Assembly (NCBI GenBank): GCA_964482225.1
Contig: CAYZWT010000010.1
Coordinates: 65,227 to 129,226, forward strand
Direction of reading: 5' to 3'
Origin: UBA1429 sp964482225
Lineage (GTDB): Bacteria; Chloroflexota; Anaerolineae; UBA1429
Length of the DNA stretch: 64,000 bases
Each line of letters opens with the position of its first letter. Within the stretch, counting starts at the first letter, position 1. Position numbers and translations under genes: made by a program. The notes beneath the pieces are model-generated. The model made no database searches. It worked only from the letters and a program-made list of their open reading frames with translations, and was not told the origin of the DNA. Below, in pieces: positions 48,773-57,568 of this stretch.

Positions 48773-50887
48773 TCACCTCCTGGAGCCCCGCTCCAGCGCC
48801 CCTGCCCTCAGGGGCGCAAACTCGTCTTCGTCAATCAGCTTGCCCAGCTTTTGGAACTCGCGGCGCACGCCCCGCAGCAGGTGCGCCATCCCCACCGGCC
48901 GGCCATCGCGGGCAGCCAGGAAAGCGGCGGTGACCAGGGCGTTGCGGATGCTGCCCCCCGAGAGCTTGAAGCGCTCGGCCAGCTCCTCCCATTCCACGTC
49001 GGGGGCCAGGGGCAGCTCTGGCGGGGCCGAGCGTTGCCAGATGAGCAGCCGCGCCTCGCGCTCGGGAAAGGGGAACTCGATGCTGAACTGCAAGCGCCGC
49101 AGGAACGCCTCGTCCAGGTTCTGGCGCAGGTTGCTGGTCAGGATCACGACGCCGTCATACTCTTCCACTTTTTGCAGCAGGTAGCTGATCTCGATGTTGG
49201 CATAGCGGTCGTGGGCGTCCTTGGTCTCGGAACGCTTGCCAAAGAGGGCGTCGGCCTCGTCAAAGAGCAGAATGGCGTTGGAATCCCGCGCCAACTCGAA
49301 AATGCGATCCAGGTTCTTTTCCGTCTCGCCGATGTACTTGCTGACCACGCCGGAGAGATCAATGCGATAGAGGTCCAGCGCCAGGTCGTTGGCGATCACC
49401 TCGGCGGCCATGGTCTTGCCGGTGCCCGAGGGCCCGGCAAAGAGGGCCGAGAGCCCCTGGCCGCGCGCCGAGCGCGCCCCCAGCGCCCAGGCGCCATACA
49501 CGATGTGGCGGTAGCGGAACTGGTCGCACAGCTCATGGATCTGGGCGATGCGGTCGGGCGGCAGCACCAGGTCCTCCCAGCGGTGGCGGGGCGCGATCTG
49601 CTGGGCCAGCTTGCCCAGGCGCACGCTGCTCACGGCGCGGGCCGCCGACGTCAGGTCCTCGAACGTCACGAGCTCCCGATGCGGATCACGCTGGCGGGCC
49701 AGGGCGCGGGCGCTGTGGGCCGCCGACGCGATCTGGCCGCCAGCCAGGCGATAGCGAGCCGCCAGCTCGGCCAGGTCGGCGTCCGGGGCCAGGGTTGCAT
49801 CGCCCAGGGCGCGCTCCCAGAGGCGTTGGCGGGCCTCAAAGGCGGGCCGTTCCAGGGGCACCCGGAACAGGGGCGGGCCCTCGGGCGCGGGCAGGGGCGC
49901 GGCGGCCTGCTCGGGAATGTCGCATATGGCGGTGAGGGCGCAGACGCGCAGCAGCTCGTCCCAGCCCGGGGGCAGGCGCGGCTCCTCGGGCGAGTTGGGC
50001 TCGGGGGGCAACGACACGGCCAGCACGGCGCCGGTCAGCAGCGCGCCCCGCACGGCCTCACGCACGGCGGGCAGGATCGGCGCGCCCTGGGCCAGCAGCG
50101 CATCCAGGGCCAGGCGCGCCAGGGGCCGTCCTCGCTGACAGGCCAGGTCTTGCGCCAGAGCCAGGGCCGACCAGCGCTCCTGGGCGTGGACGTGCGCCCA
50201 AAAAGGCAACGGCTCGCGCAAGAGCAGCACTTCGATCAGGCCTTGTTGCTCCGGGGGATACACGGTGAGATCGGGCCCGCCATCGAGCGCAGCCCAGTAG
50301 GGGGCGGCGGCGGGCGGGGCATCCGCGGCGCCCAACAGCCAGCGCGTCAGATCGGGCGCGACCGTCGCCGTGCGGCGCAGCAGGGCATCGGGGCCCTCGG
50401 CGGGCGGCTCGATGCGCAGCAGGCCATAGCGGGCCAGGGCGCCTGTGGCCTCAAAGGCCGGGCGAGCATGGATGCGTTCGGGCAGGTCGGGACAGAGCAA
50501 GTTGAGAAGCAGGTCCACCGTGGGGCACTTGGCGGTCACATCATCCTGGAGATAGGCCAGGATGCGGTCGTACTTGAGGTCTAGCTCGGGCAACAGGCAG
50601 AGCAGGAGGGCATCCTGCTCGAACCGGGTGAGGCCAAAGGCGCGCACCAGATGCTGCCAGGGGGCAGAGCTCAGCGCGGGTTCGTCATCAGGAGCGCGCG
50701 GGAGACCGGCGCTCAATAGGGGCTGGCCAAAGGGGCGCTCCAACAGCTCCTGGAACTCGAGGTCCGAGATGAACAGGCCGCGATAGTCGCCCGGATCGGC
50801 AGGGCGCTCGGCATGCAGCCGCCTGGACGCAGCCACAAGCAGCGCATCAATGCGCCCTAGTTCTGCCAGAATGCCCGCATCGAGCAT
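48773..50887 (-). CDS. AAA+ ATPase of the contractile injection system (Afp15/Pvc15-like)
   Basis: A 704-residue ATPase with a poorly conserved N-terminal region (winged-helix and degenerate AAA-like) and a full C-terminal AAA module: Walker A AGPSGTGKTMAAEVIANDLA near residue 483, Walker B NAILLFDEADALFGKRSE, sensor 1 VVILTSNLRQNLDEAFLRRL and arginine-finger RR. FKLSGGSIRNALVTAAFLAA is the sensor-2 part. Afp15 homologues are the most conserved accessory component and help assemble or load the particle. ATG 50887 follows GGAGGGCGCC. Confidence 0.93.
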   Translation of the reverse strand: MLDAGILAELGRIDALLVAASRRLHAERPADPGDYRGLFISDLEFQELLERPFGQPLLSAGLPRAPDDEPALSSAPWQHLVRAFGLTRFEQDALLLCLLPELDLKYDRILAYLQDDVTAKCPTVDLLLNLLCPDLPERIHARPAFEATGALARYGLLRIEPPAEGPDALLRRTATVAPDLTRWLLGAADAPPAAAPYWAALDGGPDLTVYPPEQQGLIEVLLLREPLPFWAHVHAQERWSALALAQDLACQRGRPLARLALDALLAQGAPILPAVREAVRGALLTGAVLAVSLPPEPNSPEEPRLPPGWDELLRVCALTAICDIPEQAAAPLPAPEGPPLFRVPLERPAFEARQRLWERALGDATLAPDADLAELAARYRLAGGQIASAAHSARALARQRDPHRELVTFEDLTSAARAVSSVRLGKLAQQIAPRHRWEDLVLPPDRIAQIHELCDQFRYRHIVYGAWALGARSARGQGLSALFAGPSGTGKTMAAEVIANDLALDLYRIDLSGVVSKYIGETEKNLDRIFELARDSNAILLFDEADALFGKRSETKDAHDRYANIEISYLLQKVEEYDGVVILTSNLRQNLDEAFLRRLQFSIEFPFPEREARLLIWQRSAPPELPLAPDVEWEELAERFKLSGGSIRNALVTAAFLAARDGRPVGMAHLLRGVRREFQKLGKLIDEDEFAPLRAGALERGSRR

Positions 50888-50948
50888 GGCGCCCTCCTAG
50901 AGCCACGATCGGAACGGTTGGCCCGCCGTATCGTCGGCCATCAACACT

Positions 50949-50978
50949 ATCATACGACCAAGGGGCTAGCGCTGTCAA
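50949..50978 (-). promoter_or_regulatory. Promoter of the injection-system operon
   Basis: Perfect TTGACA (50978-50973) and TATGAT (50954-50949) on the minus strand with an 18-base spacer, about 60 bases before the AAA start codon. A second TTGACC lies a few bases upstream. No other comparable promoter is seen inside the following 18 kb. Confidence 0.7.
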
Positions 50979-51110
50979 TGGTCAACAGGGTCTGTTTCTT
51001 GGGTATCATAACAAAGGGAACCAACATAGTCAAGAAAAATCGGGCCAGGGCCTGCGGGGGAATGCGTTCATGGTCACGCGTGCAGACAGCTATCTGGCAA
51101 ACGTGGCGGT

Positions 51111-51131
51111 GGGCGGGCGCCTCGCCCGCCC
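51111..51131. repeat. GGCGGGC/GCCCGCC palindrome, copy 3
   Basis: GGGCGGGC-GCCTC-GCCCGCCC, the same core and loop ending (CTC) as copies at 25253 and 30334. Confidence 0.6.
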
Positions 51132-51235
51132 ATATGAAGCAAAGCGCCCTTGCCCAGTGCCCGGCTCCAGACGATGCAATTCGTCGTAACGGGCAAGACG
51201 CCCGCGCCCCCTAGCTTACTGCTGCCGGGCGCCGC

Positions 51236-52465
51236 CTAGCCCGCCAGAAAGTGGCGCAGGGCGTCGCTCTGCGGGAACGGCCCATAGCCCCCGGCCGAAC
51301 ATGGGGCAGTGGCGCGGGCCCAGGTCGCGCCCAGGTCGGAGAAAAGGCCGCCCTCGGCCATGCCGCGCCGCAGCAGCGCATCCATACCATCCGCCACCAC
51401 CAGGGGCTCGCCATCGGCCTCCACCTGGCGCGTCCGGGCCTCGATGCCGCGCACGCCGCCGCTGGACTCAAAGGCCAGGTTGACCGTCAGCACGTGGGGC
51501 AGCGCCTCGCCCACCCCACAGAGGGGCTGGGCCTCGACGCCCGCAACGACCCGCGCCGCCTGCTCCAGGGGGCGGCCCTGGTTCGAGGCCGGATCGGGGT
51601 TGGCAATGGTGCGGCGGCTGCCATCGGCCAGGGTCACCGTGGCGGTATCGGTGGCCGCCTCCCACCAGATGGCGCCGCGCTCGCACTGGATCTGCATCTG
51701 GGGCTCGATGGACTCCTGCACGGCGTGGCTGGCATAGTGATACAGCCGCGCGCCATCGCTCAACTGGATCTCGATGCACGAGGTGTCATAGCTGGGGATG
51801 GCGTTGGCGCGATAGAGCTCGGCCCGCACGGCGGCGATGGCGGGCCGCTGGGGCTGCACCCCGGCCAAGTAGAGGAGATTGGTGAGGTAGTGGGCCGTAG
51901 CGTTGGTGGCGGGCCCATCCAGCACCCAACCTTGGGGGCTCTTGAGCTGGCCCGCCCAGGCGTTGCGCCTATAATAGCCGGCGCCGCGCGGCCAGCCGAT
52001 GACGCAGCGCGCCTCTCGCACGCGCCCCAGCTCTCCCCGCGCCAGCAGCCCGGCCAACGCCTGGATGGTGGGGCTGTGGAGCCACTGGTACGCCACGGCG
52101 CACCAGCGCCCCGAGCGCGCCTCGGCCTCTTGCACGGCCCACGCCTCCTGCACAGTAGCGGCCAGGGGCTTTTCCACCAGCACGGGATAGCCCGCATCCA
52201 GGGCCTGCCCCGCCAAGGGCGCGTGGGTGGCAATGCCCGTGGGCAGGCCGATTATGTCAATGCCTTCATCGGCCAGCAGTGCGTCCAGAGCGGGGTACAC
52301 GGCGCAGCCCTGGGCAGCCAGGCGCGCCAGTTCCTCGCCATAGCGCTCGGGGCGGCGCACCACCACGGCGCCGATGCAGGCGACGCCACGCTGGCGCAAC
52401 GCCTCCAGCCAGCGCACCCAGACCGACGCATAGCCCCCCACCCCGACCAGTCCGTAACGTATCAT
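51236..52465 (-). CDS. Gfo/Idh/MocA family oxidoreductase
   Basis: A 409-residue NAD(P)-dependent sugar-type dehydrogenase. The Rossmann start is RYGLVGVGGYASVWVRWLEA. GLPTGIATHAPLAGQALDAG and VLVEKPLAATVQEAW (the EKP motif) are present, followed by VAYQWLHSPTIQALAGLLAR in the beta-sheet domain. Such enzymes oxidise or reduce sugars, inositols or bilins. The substrate cannot be told and the neighbours are unrelated. Confidence 0.9.
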   Translation of the reverse strand: MIRYGLVGVGGYASVWVRWLEALRQRGVACIGAVVVRRPERYGEELARLAAQGCAVYPALDALLADEGIDIIGLPTGIATHAPLAGQALDAGYPVLVEKPLAATVQEAWAVQEAEARSGRWCAVAYQWLHSPTIQALAGLLARGELGRVREARCVIGWPRGAGYYRRNAWAGQLKSPQGWVLDGPATNATAHYLTNLLYLAGVQPQRPAIAAVRAELYRANAIPSYDTSCIEIQLSDGARLYHYASHAVQESIEPQMQIQCERGAIWWEAATDTATVTLADGSRRTIANPDPASNQGRPLEQAARVVAGVEAQPLCGVGEALPHVLTVNLAFESSGGVRGIEARTRQVEADGEPLVVADGMDALLRRGMAEGGLFSDLGATWARATAPCSAGGYGPFPQSDALRHFLAG

Positions 52466-52510
52466 GGCGCTTCCTTTCCGAATCGGTCATCTCGCGCCAG
52501 AGCGATATGG

Positions 52511-52519
52511 TGCTATAAT
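52511..52519 (+). promoter_or_regulatory. Extended -10 promoter of mobB
   Basis: TGCTATAAT, a consensus extended -10, 50 bases before the mobB start codon. No clear -35. Confidence 0.55.
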
Positions 52520-52568
52520 CGGCCCCAACGCCGCTCCACCGCACATTGCCTACCATTATAGGGGAAAT

Positions 52569-53075
52569 ATGCCAACAGCTCTATCCATCGTCGGCTGGCA
52601 CAACGCGGGCAAGACCACGCTCTGCGTGCGCCTGGTGCAGGCGCTCAAGCGCCGGGGCATTGCCGTGGGGGTCATCAAGCACTCGATGGCCGGGTTCGAG
52701 ATGGATCGCCCGGGCACGGATACAAGCCGCTTTGCCGAGGCGGGCGCCGATCTCGTAGCCATCGCCAGCCGCGATGCACTGGCCTGGATCGAGCGCCTGC
52801 CCGAGGAAACGTCATTGGCCGAGATCATGATGCGCTTGCCGGAGGGCATCGAGGTGGTGATCGCCGAGGGATTCAAGCGCGAGCCCCTGCCCAAGATCGA
52901 GGTGTTACGCATCGAGACAGGCACAGAACCCATCGCACGCCCCGAAGAGTTGCTGGCCATCGTGAGCGATGACGTGGCCGACCCGCGCCCGGCCCCGCGC
53001 TTTGCCACCGGCGATACCGAGGGGCTGGTGGCCTTGCTGGAGGAAAGGGGCCTGATCCCGCGCCGGGCGGGTTAG
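52569..53075 (+). CDS. mobB: Molybdopterin-guanine dinucleotide biosynthesis protein B
   Basis: A 168-residue P-loop GTPase that starts at ATG 52569: LSIVGWHNAGKTTLCVRLVQ is the Walker A region, GVIKHSMAGFEMDRPGTDTS and VIAEGFKREPLPKIEVLR are MobB hallmarks. It supports attachment of GMP to molybdopterin, with MobA (absent here). A molybdate-type transporter is 27 kb away. The gene ends by a four-base overlap with the convergent WecA-like gene. Confidence 0.93.
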   Translation: MPTALSIVGWHNAGKTTLCVRLVQALKRRGIAVGVIKHSMAGFEMDRPGTDTSRFAEAGADLVAIASRDALAWIERLPEETSLAEIMMRLPEGIEVVIAEGFKREPLPKIEVLRIETGTEPIARPEELLAIVSDDVADPRPAPRFATGDTEGLVALLEERGLIPRRAG

Positions 53076-54112
53076 GTCCCCGTGGCGACATCATCCGAGC
53101 CGGCCCGCGCCACAATGGCCAGCAGGATCAGGATCGCCAGCCCAGCGCCCACCAGGATCGCCAGCTTGAGGATGCGCAGTGGGCTCAACAGGGCCACGGC
53201 CCCCAACAGCGCCGTGATGCCATAGTAGAGCAGCACGATGCGGCCTACGGGCCAGCCCAGGTCTTGCAGGCGCAGGTGCAGATGGCCCCGGTCGCCCAGG
53301 GAGATCGGCTGGCCGCGCCGCCAGCGCGAATAGACCTGCCACACGATATCCACGATGGGCAGCCAGAGCACCAGCAGCACCGAGGCCACTTTGGCGCCAG
53401 CGACGATGGCCAGCGCCCCCAGGGCATAGCCCAGGACATAGGCGCCGCCCCCCAAAAAGATGCGCGCCGGGTAAAAGTTGAACACCAGGAACCCGAGGCA
53501 GCAACCGATCAGCGCCAGGGGCAGGAGCGAGACGCTGTATTGGCCCAGGCGCAGCATGTGGATGAACAGCACCCCCGCCGCGATGGCCGTCACGCCCGTG
53601 GCCAGGCCGTCCAGCCCATCCGCCATGTTGACCGTGTCGGTCATGCCCACCAGCCAGGCCAGGCTGATGGGCAGCATCAGGTACCAATCTATCCAGATCT
53701 GCCGGTCGGTAAAGGGATTGTTGAATACCTCGATAAACACCTTGCAGCCGATGGCGACCAGGGCCGCCGCCGCCAGCCCCGCCAGTTGGGCCAAGGGCGA
53801 GAGCTTGAAGCGGTCGTCCAGCAGGCCCACGATCCAGACGATGCCCATGCCCGCTAGAACGCCCGCCAGGCGCGTCAACTCGAGGGGATCGCTGCGTTCC
53901 ACGCCCAACCAGACGGGCACGAGGGCCGCCAGCGCAAAGGCCGGATAGATGCCCAGCCCGCCGATGCGCGGGATCTCGCCGATGTGGGTGCGGCGCCCGC
54001 CGGGGCGATCCACAATCCCCCAGCGCTTGCCCAGCCCGATGGCGAGAGGCGTGAGCAGCGCCACCCCGCCAAACCCGACCCCCAACACCAGCGCAAAGAG
54101 CAGCGGCGACAT
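53072..54112 (-). CDS. WecA/TagO-type polyprenyl-phosphate HexNAc-1-phosphate transferase
   Basis: A 346-residue integral membrane enzyme of the MraY/WecA family with about ten TM helices. Landmarks are RRTHIGEIPRIGGLGIY, GLLDDRFKLSPLAQLAGLAA with the DD pair, NMADGLDGLATGVTAIAAGV with the catalytic Asp, and SLGDRGHLHLRLQDLGWPVG, the His loop of WecA/TagO rather than MraY. It couples UDP-GlcNAc to undecaprenyl phosphate for cell-surface polysaccharide. It follows upp by four bases. Confidence 0.93.
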   Translation of the reverse strand: MSPLLFALVLGVGFGGVALLTPLAIGLGKRWGIVDRPGGRRTHIGEIPRIGGLGIYPAFALAALVPVWLGVERSDPLELTRLAGVLAGMGIVWIVGLLDDRFKLSPLAQLAGLAAAALVAIGCKVFIEVFNNPFTDRQIWIDWYLMLPISLAWLVGMTDTVNMADGLDGLATGVTAIAAGVLFIHMLRLGQYSVSLLPLALIGCCLGFLVFNFYPARIFLGGGAYVLGYALGALAIVAGAKVASVLLVLWLPIVDIVWQVYSRWRRGQPISLGDRGHLHLRLQDLGWPVGRIVLLYYGITALLGAVALLSPLRILKLAILVGAGLAILILLAIVARAGSDDVATGT

Positions 54113-54116
54113 GGCG

Positions 54117-54764
54117 CTACCTCTGTCCGGTGCCGAACTGGCGATCCCCCGCGTCGCCCAGGCCGGGCACGATATAGCCCTCGGGGGGATCCTCCGCCGA
54201 CGCCGGCAACGGCGTCAGGCGTTCGTCTATGGCAGCCACATGGATATCCACGTCGGGGTGTGCGCTGGAGAGGGCCTGGATGCCCTCGGGGGCGGCGATG
54301 ATGCCCACAAACTTGATCCAGGGCACGCCGCACTCTTTGAGCATGTCCACCGTGGCGATGGCCGAGCCGCCCGTGGCCAGCATCGGGTCCAACACCAGGC
54401 AGACCTGCACGGTGGGCGTGGGGGGCAGCTTGCTATAGTAGCGCACCGGCTGTAGCGTCTCGTGGTCGCGATAGACGCCGATATGCCAGACCTGGGCATC
54501 GGGGATCAGTTCCCAGATGGCGTCCACCATGCCCAATCCGGCGCGCAAGATGGGCACCAGCCCGATGCGATGGGCCAGCGCGTGCCCCTGGGCCTCGGCC
54601 AGGGGGGTCGTCACGGCGCGCTCCACCAGGGGGAGATCGGCCGTGGCCTCGTAGGCCAGGAGCGTGGCGAGCTCGCGCACCAGGGCGCGGAACTGGAACG
54701 AAGAGGTGCGCACATCGCGCAGCAGCGCGAGCTTGTGCTTGACCAGGGCGTGCTCCGAGGTCAC
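54117..54764 (-). CDS. upp: Uracil phosphoribosyltransferase
   Basis: About 215 residues from GTG 54764; the frame continues upstream to 54866 without family similarity, so the start is uncertain by several residues. Hallmarks are HALVKHKLALLRDVRTSSFQ, LVPILRAGLGMVDAIWEL, VCLVLDPMLATGGSAIATVD (the PRPP loop) and PEGYIVPGLGDAGDRQFGT (the uracil-binding C-terminus). It salvages uracil to UMP. It is co-directional with the WecA-like gene. Confidence 0.95.
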   Translation of the reverse strand: MTSEHALVKHKLALLRDVRTSSFQFRALVRELATLLAYEATADLPLVERAVTTPLAEAQGHALAHRIGLVPILRAGLGMVDAIWELIPDAQVWHIGVYRDHETLQPVRYYSKLPPTPTVQVCLVLDPMLATGGSAIATVDMLKECGVPWIKFVGIIAAPEGIQALSSAHPDVDIHVAAIDERLTPLPASAEDPPEGYIVPGLGDAGDRQFGTGQR

Positions 54765-54836
54765 AATGCGACCCCGTCCGCCTTGCGCCGATCCTTTTGC
54801 CAGGCCGTCAGCCACAGGACCTCCTCGATGCACAAA

Positions 54837-54864
54837 GGGGGAGCCCGCCTTGGCAGACTCCCCC
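54837..54864 (-). terminator. Terminator of the por operon
   Basis: GGGGGAG and CTCCCCC stem with a 14-base loop; on the minus strand it is followed by TTTG. It lies 24 bases after the porB stop. Confidence 0.6.
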
Positions 54865-54887
54865 ACATGATTCCGGTTTGTGTGATC

Positions 54888-55847
54888 CTACGCGTGCTTG
54901 CCCTGGGTGCAGGCCTCTTCTCGCAAGAGGCGCTCCCATTCCTGATCCACCCGCTCCTGGATCTCTTCCACCAGCCAGGCGTTGGCCGGGCGGAAGAGAT
55001 GGCGGAAACGACCCTGGGCGCGCAGCCAATCGGCCACGGGCTTTTTCTCGCGCGGTTTATAGTTGACCGTGATGACGCCATCCTCGACCTCGTACAGCGG
55101 CCAGTAGCAGGTGTCGGCGGCCAGTTCGGTCATCGGCATGGTCTGGTCGCTGGCGTGACGCCAACCGCGCGGGCAGGGCGCCAGGATATTGAGCACGGCG
55201 GGCCCATCCACCGAGGCGGCCTTTTTCGCCTTGCGCATCAGGTCACGATAGTTGTGGGGCGCAGCCTGGGCCACGTATGGGATCTCGTGGGCGGCCATGA
55301 TGCGGGTGAATGGCTTGCGCCACTGGGTCTTGCCGGGCAGCACCTCGCCGGCGGGCGATGTGGTCGTGTCGGCGCCCTTGGGGGTGGCGCTGGAGCGCTG
55401 GATGCCCGTGTTCATATACGCCTCGTTGTTGAGGCAGACATAGATAAAGCGGTGGCCCCGCTCCAGGGCGCCCGAGATGAACTGGAAGCCGATGTCATAG
55501 CTGGCGCCGTCCCCGCCGAACGCCAAAAAGGTGATCTGCTTGTCCGCCGGGATGCGGCCCGAGCGCTGGAGCGCCTTGTAGGCGGCCTCGACGCCCGAGA
55601 TGGTCGTGGACGAGTTCTCAAAAGCGCTGTGGATCCAGGGCACGTTCCAGGACGTAAAAGGATAAACCGAGGTCGAGACCTCCAGGCAGCCCGTGGCCGT
55701 CGAGAGCACCACAGGCGTCTCGATGGCGTGCAGGATCTGGCGCACAACGGTGGGTTCGGCGCAGCCCGCGCACAGGCGATGGCCGGGCGCCAGCCGCTCC
55801 TCCGGCTTGATGATATCTCGCAGATTGACGCGAATCCGATCGGCCAT
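54888..55847 (-). CDS. porB: 2-oxoacid (pyruvate):ferredoxin oxidoreductase, beta subunit
   Basis: A 319-residue TPP-binding subunit. HRLCAGCAEPTVVRQIL and ATGCLEVST carry cysteines of its [4Fe-4S] cluster, with a further one in LAPCPRGW. ITFLAFGGDGASYDIGFQFI is the TPP-binding GDG motif and CLNNEAYMNTGIQRSS the conserved Asn segment. With the other three subunits it oxidises pyruvate to acetyl-CoA and reduces ferredoxin. It is last in the order gamma-delta-alpha-beta. Confidence 0.95.
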   Translation of the reverse strand: MADRIRVNLRDIIKPEERLAPGHRLCAGCAEPTVVRQILHAIETPVVLSTATGCLEVSTSVYPFTSWNVPWIHSAFENSSTTISGVEAAYKALQRSGRIPADKQITFLAFGGDGASYDIGFQFISGALERGHRFIYVCLNNEAYMNTGIQRSSATPKGADTTTSPAGEVLPGKTQWRKPFTRIMAAHEIPYVAQAAPHNYRDLMRKAKKAASVDGPAVLNILAPCPRGWRHASDQTMPMTELAADTCYWPLYEVEDGVITVNYKPREKKPVADWLRAQGRFRHLFRPANAWLVEEIQERVDQEWERLLREEACTQGKHA

Positions 55848-55902
55848 GATGTATTCTCCTTGCTACTCGCGTGGGTGACGCGTGTCAGTTTCCCGCTGGG
55901 CG

Positions 55903-57099
55903 CTAGCCGCGCAGGCCGACATAGCGCACCAGATCGCCGCGATCGCCGCTGGAAGCGATCTCTTCCAGATCGTCATAGACCGCATTGATCATCGGGGGCG
56001 TGGTATCGCGCCCGCCGAGGCCATAGATATAGTTGACGATAGGCAGGTCGCAGATGCCCGCGACAAAGAGCGCCGAGGTGATGTCGGTGAACAGCGGCCC
56101 CATCCCCTGGGGCGCGCCAAAGGAGATGGCGCGATCCATTACGGCGACGGCCTTGCAATTGCGGATGCACTCCACGATCTGGGCCGCCGGGAAGGGGCGG
56201 TACAGGCGCGGCTTGAGCACGCCCACTTTTTTGCCCTGGGCGCGCAACTGGCGGACCAGCGAGCGGGTCGTTCCGGCGGTGGAAGAGAGCACCACGATGG
56301 CATACTCGGCGTCATCCATGCCGTAGCAGTCGAGGATCGGCTGCGGGCGCCCCGAAAGGCTCTCGTACTCCTGGCTGACGGCCTCGATCAGCGGCATGGC
56401 GCTGTTCATGGCCTCGGTCTGCTGGCGCTTGTGCTCAAAGTAATAGTCGGTAAAGTCCCAGGCGCCCATGGTGATGGGGCTGTCCGTGTTCAGCAGATAG
56501 AGCTCGGGCTCATAGCTGCCGACGAACTCGCGCACGGCCTCATCGGGGAGCAGGCCCACGCGCTCGACGCCGTGGCCCGTGATGAAACCATCCTGGCAGC
56601 TCATCACCGGCAGGAGCAGTTCTTTGCTCTCGGCGATGCGCAGCGCCTTGATGGTGTTGTCATAGGCTTCCTGGCCACTCTCGGCATAGAACTGGAGCCA
56701 GCCCGAATCGCGGGCGCCCATAGCATCCGAGTGATCGCAGTGGATGTTGAGCGGGCTGGAGAGCGCCCGGTTCACGACCGTCATCACGATCGGCAGGCGC
56801 ATACCGGAGGCGATGTAGAGCATCTCCCACATGAGGGCCAGGCCGTTGGCGGAGGTGGCGGTCATCACGCGGGCGCCCGCAGCCGAGGCGCCCACGCAGG
56901 CGCTCATGGCAGCGTGCTCGGACTCGACGGGCACGAACTCGGTATTGACGATCCCATCGGCCACGTACTGGGAAAAGTTCTGTACGACGGCCGTCTGGGG
57001 GGTGATTGGATAGGCAGCAACGACGTCAGGGTTGATCTGACGCATCGCCTGAGAGACGGCATTGGCGCCATCCAGAGGCATAAAGCGGCTTGCGACCAT
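55903..57099 (-). CDS. porA: 2-oxoacid (pyruvate):ferredoxin oxidoreductase, alpha subunit
   Basis: A 398-residue subunit: FMPLDGANAVSQAMRQINPD, AYPITPQTAVVQNFSQYVAD, FVPVESEHAAMSACVGASAA, ARVMTATSANGLALMWEMLY and the later DYYFEHKRQQTEAMN. These are standard PorA landmarks around the TPP site shared with the beta subunit. The gene starts 33 bases after porD ends, behind GGAGG. Confidence 0.95.
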   Translation of the reverse strand: MVASRFMPLDGANAVSQAMRQINPDVVAAYPITPQTAVVQNFSQYVADGIVNTEFVPVESEHAAMSACVGASAAGARVMTATSANGLALMWEMLYIASGMRLPIVMTVVNRALSSPLNIHCDHSDAMGARDSGWLQFYAESGQEAYDNTIKALRIAESKELLLPVMSCQDGFITGHGVERVGLLPDEAVREFVGSYEPELYLLNTDSPITMGAWDFTDYYFEHKRQQTEAMNSAMPLIEAVSQEYESLSGRPQPILDCYGMDDAEYAIVVLSSTAGTTRSLVRQLRAQGKKVGVLKPRLYRPFPAAQIVECIRNCKAVAVMDRAISFGAPQGMGPLFTDITSALFVAGICDLPIVNYIYGLGGRDTTPPMINAVYDDLEEIASSGDRGDLVRYVGLRG

Positions 57100-57132
57100 C
57101 GGTTCCCTCCTGATGAATACAGGCTCTCGAGC

Positions 57133-57492
57133 CTAGGCGTTGTCGGTATCAAAGGCGGTTTCGGGCACCATCTGAATCACTTTGCCCAGCTCGCCCGTGT
57201 AGCTATGCGGCCGCTTGATATTCACAGGGCAGCGTTCGGCGCAGATGCCGCAGCCCTTGCAGTGATCATAGTCAAACTCGGCGACCTTGCCATCCTCGAC
57301 GGTGATGGCCGAATCGGGGCACATGATCCAGCAGATCAGGCACTGGGTGCACTGCTCCATGTCGCGGATGGGGCGCAGCGTGCGCCACGTGCCTGTGATA
57401 TAGGCAACCGAGTTGCCGACGTCGGTTACGACGCCGCCGGGGCTGACGCTCTGCCAGGGCTTGTCCAGCCGCGGGCTCTCTTTCGTCGTCAT
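57133..57492 (-). CDS. porD: 2-oxoacid (pyruvate):ferredoxin oxidoreductase, delta (ferredoxin) subunit
   Basis: A 119-residue protein with two [4Fe-4S] motifs, CTQCLICWIMCPDSAI and CKGCGICAERCPVNI, each CxxCxxCxxxCP. The N-terminus is an extended tail, as in PorD. It carries electrons from the TPP/Fe-S core to external ferredoxin. Confidence 0.95.
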   Translation of the reverse strand: MTTKESPRLDKPWQSVSPGGVVTDVGNSVAYITGTWRTLRPIRDMEQCTQCLICWIMCPDSAITVEDGKVAEFDYDHCKGCGICAERCPVNIKRPHSYTGELGKVIQMVPETAFDTDNA

Positions 57493-57568
57493 CGAATAGC
57501 CTCCCTATGTGTCTATGCGCGTTACGTCGCGCGCACGCAGATACTATTGCGGTCAGATGCGGTAAAGG

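Larger units (their letters stand above)
50888..51235. other. 348-base gap upstream of the injection-system operon
   Basis: It holds the operon promoter (50949-50978), the third copy of the GGCGGGC palindrome and, near 51191, a GGGCAAGACGCCC stretch of similar style. The minus-strand Gfo/Idh/MocA gene ends at 51236. No gene is seen in it. Confidence 0.5.
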
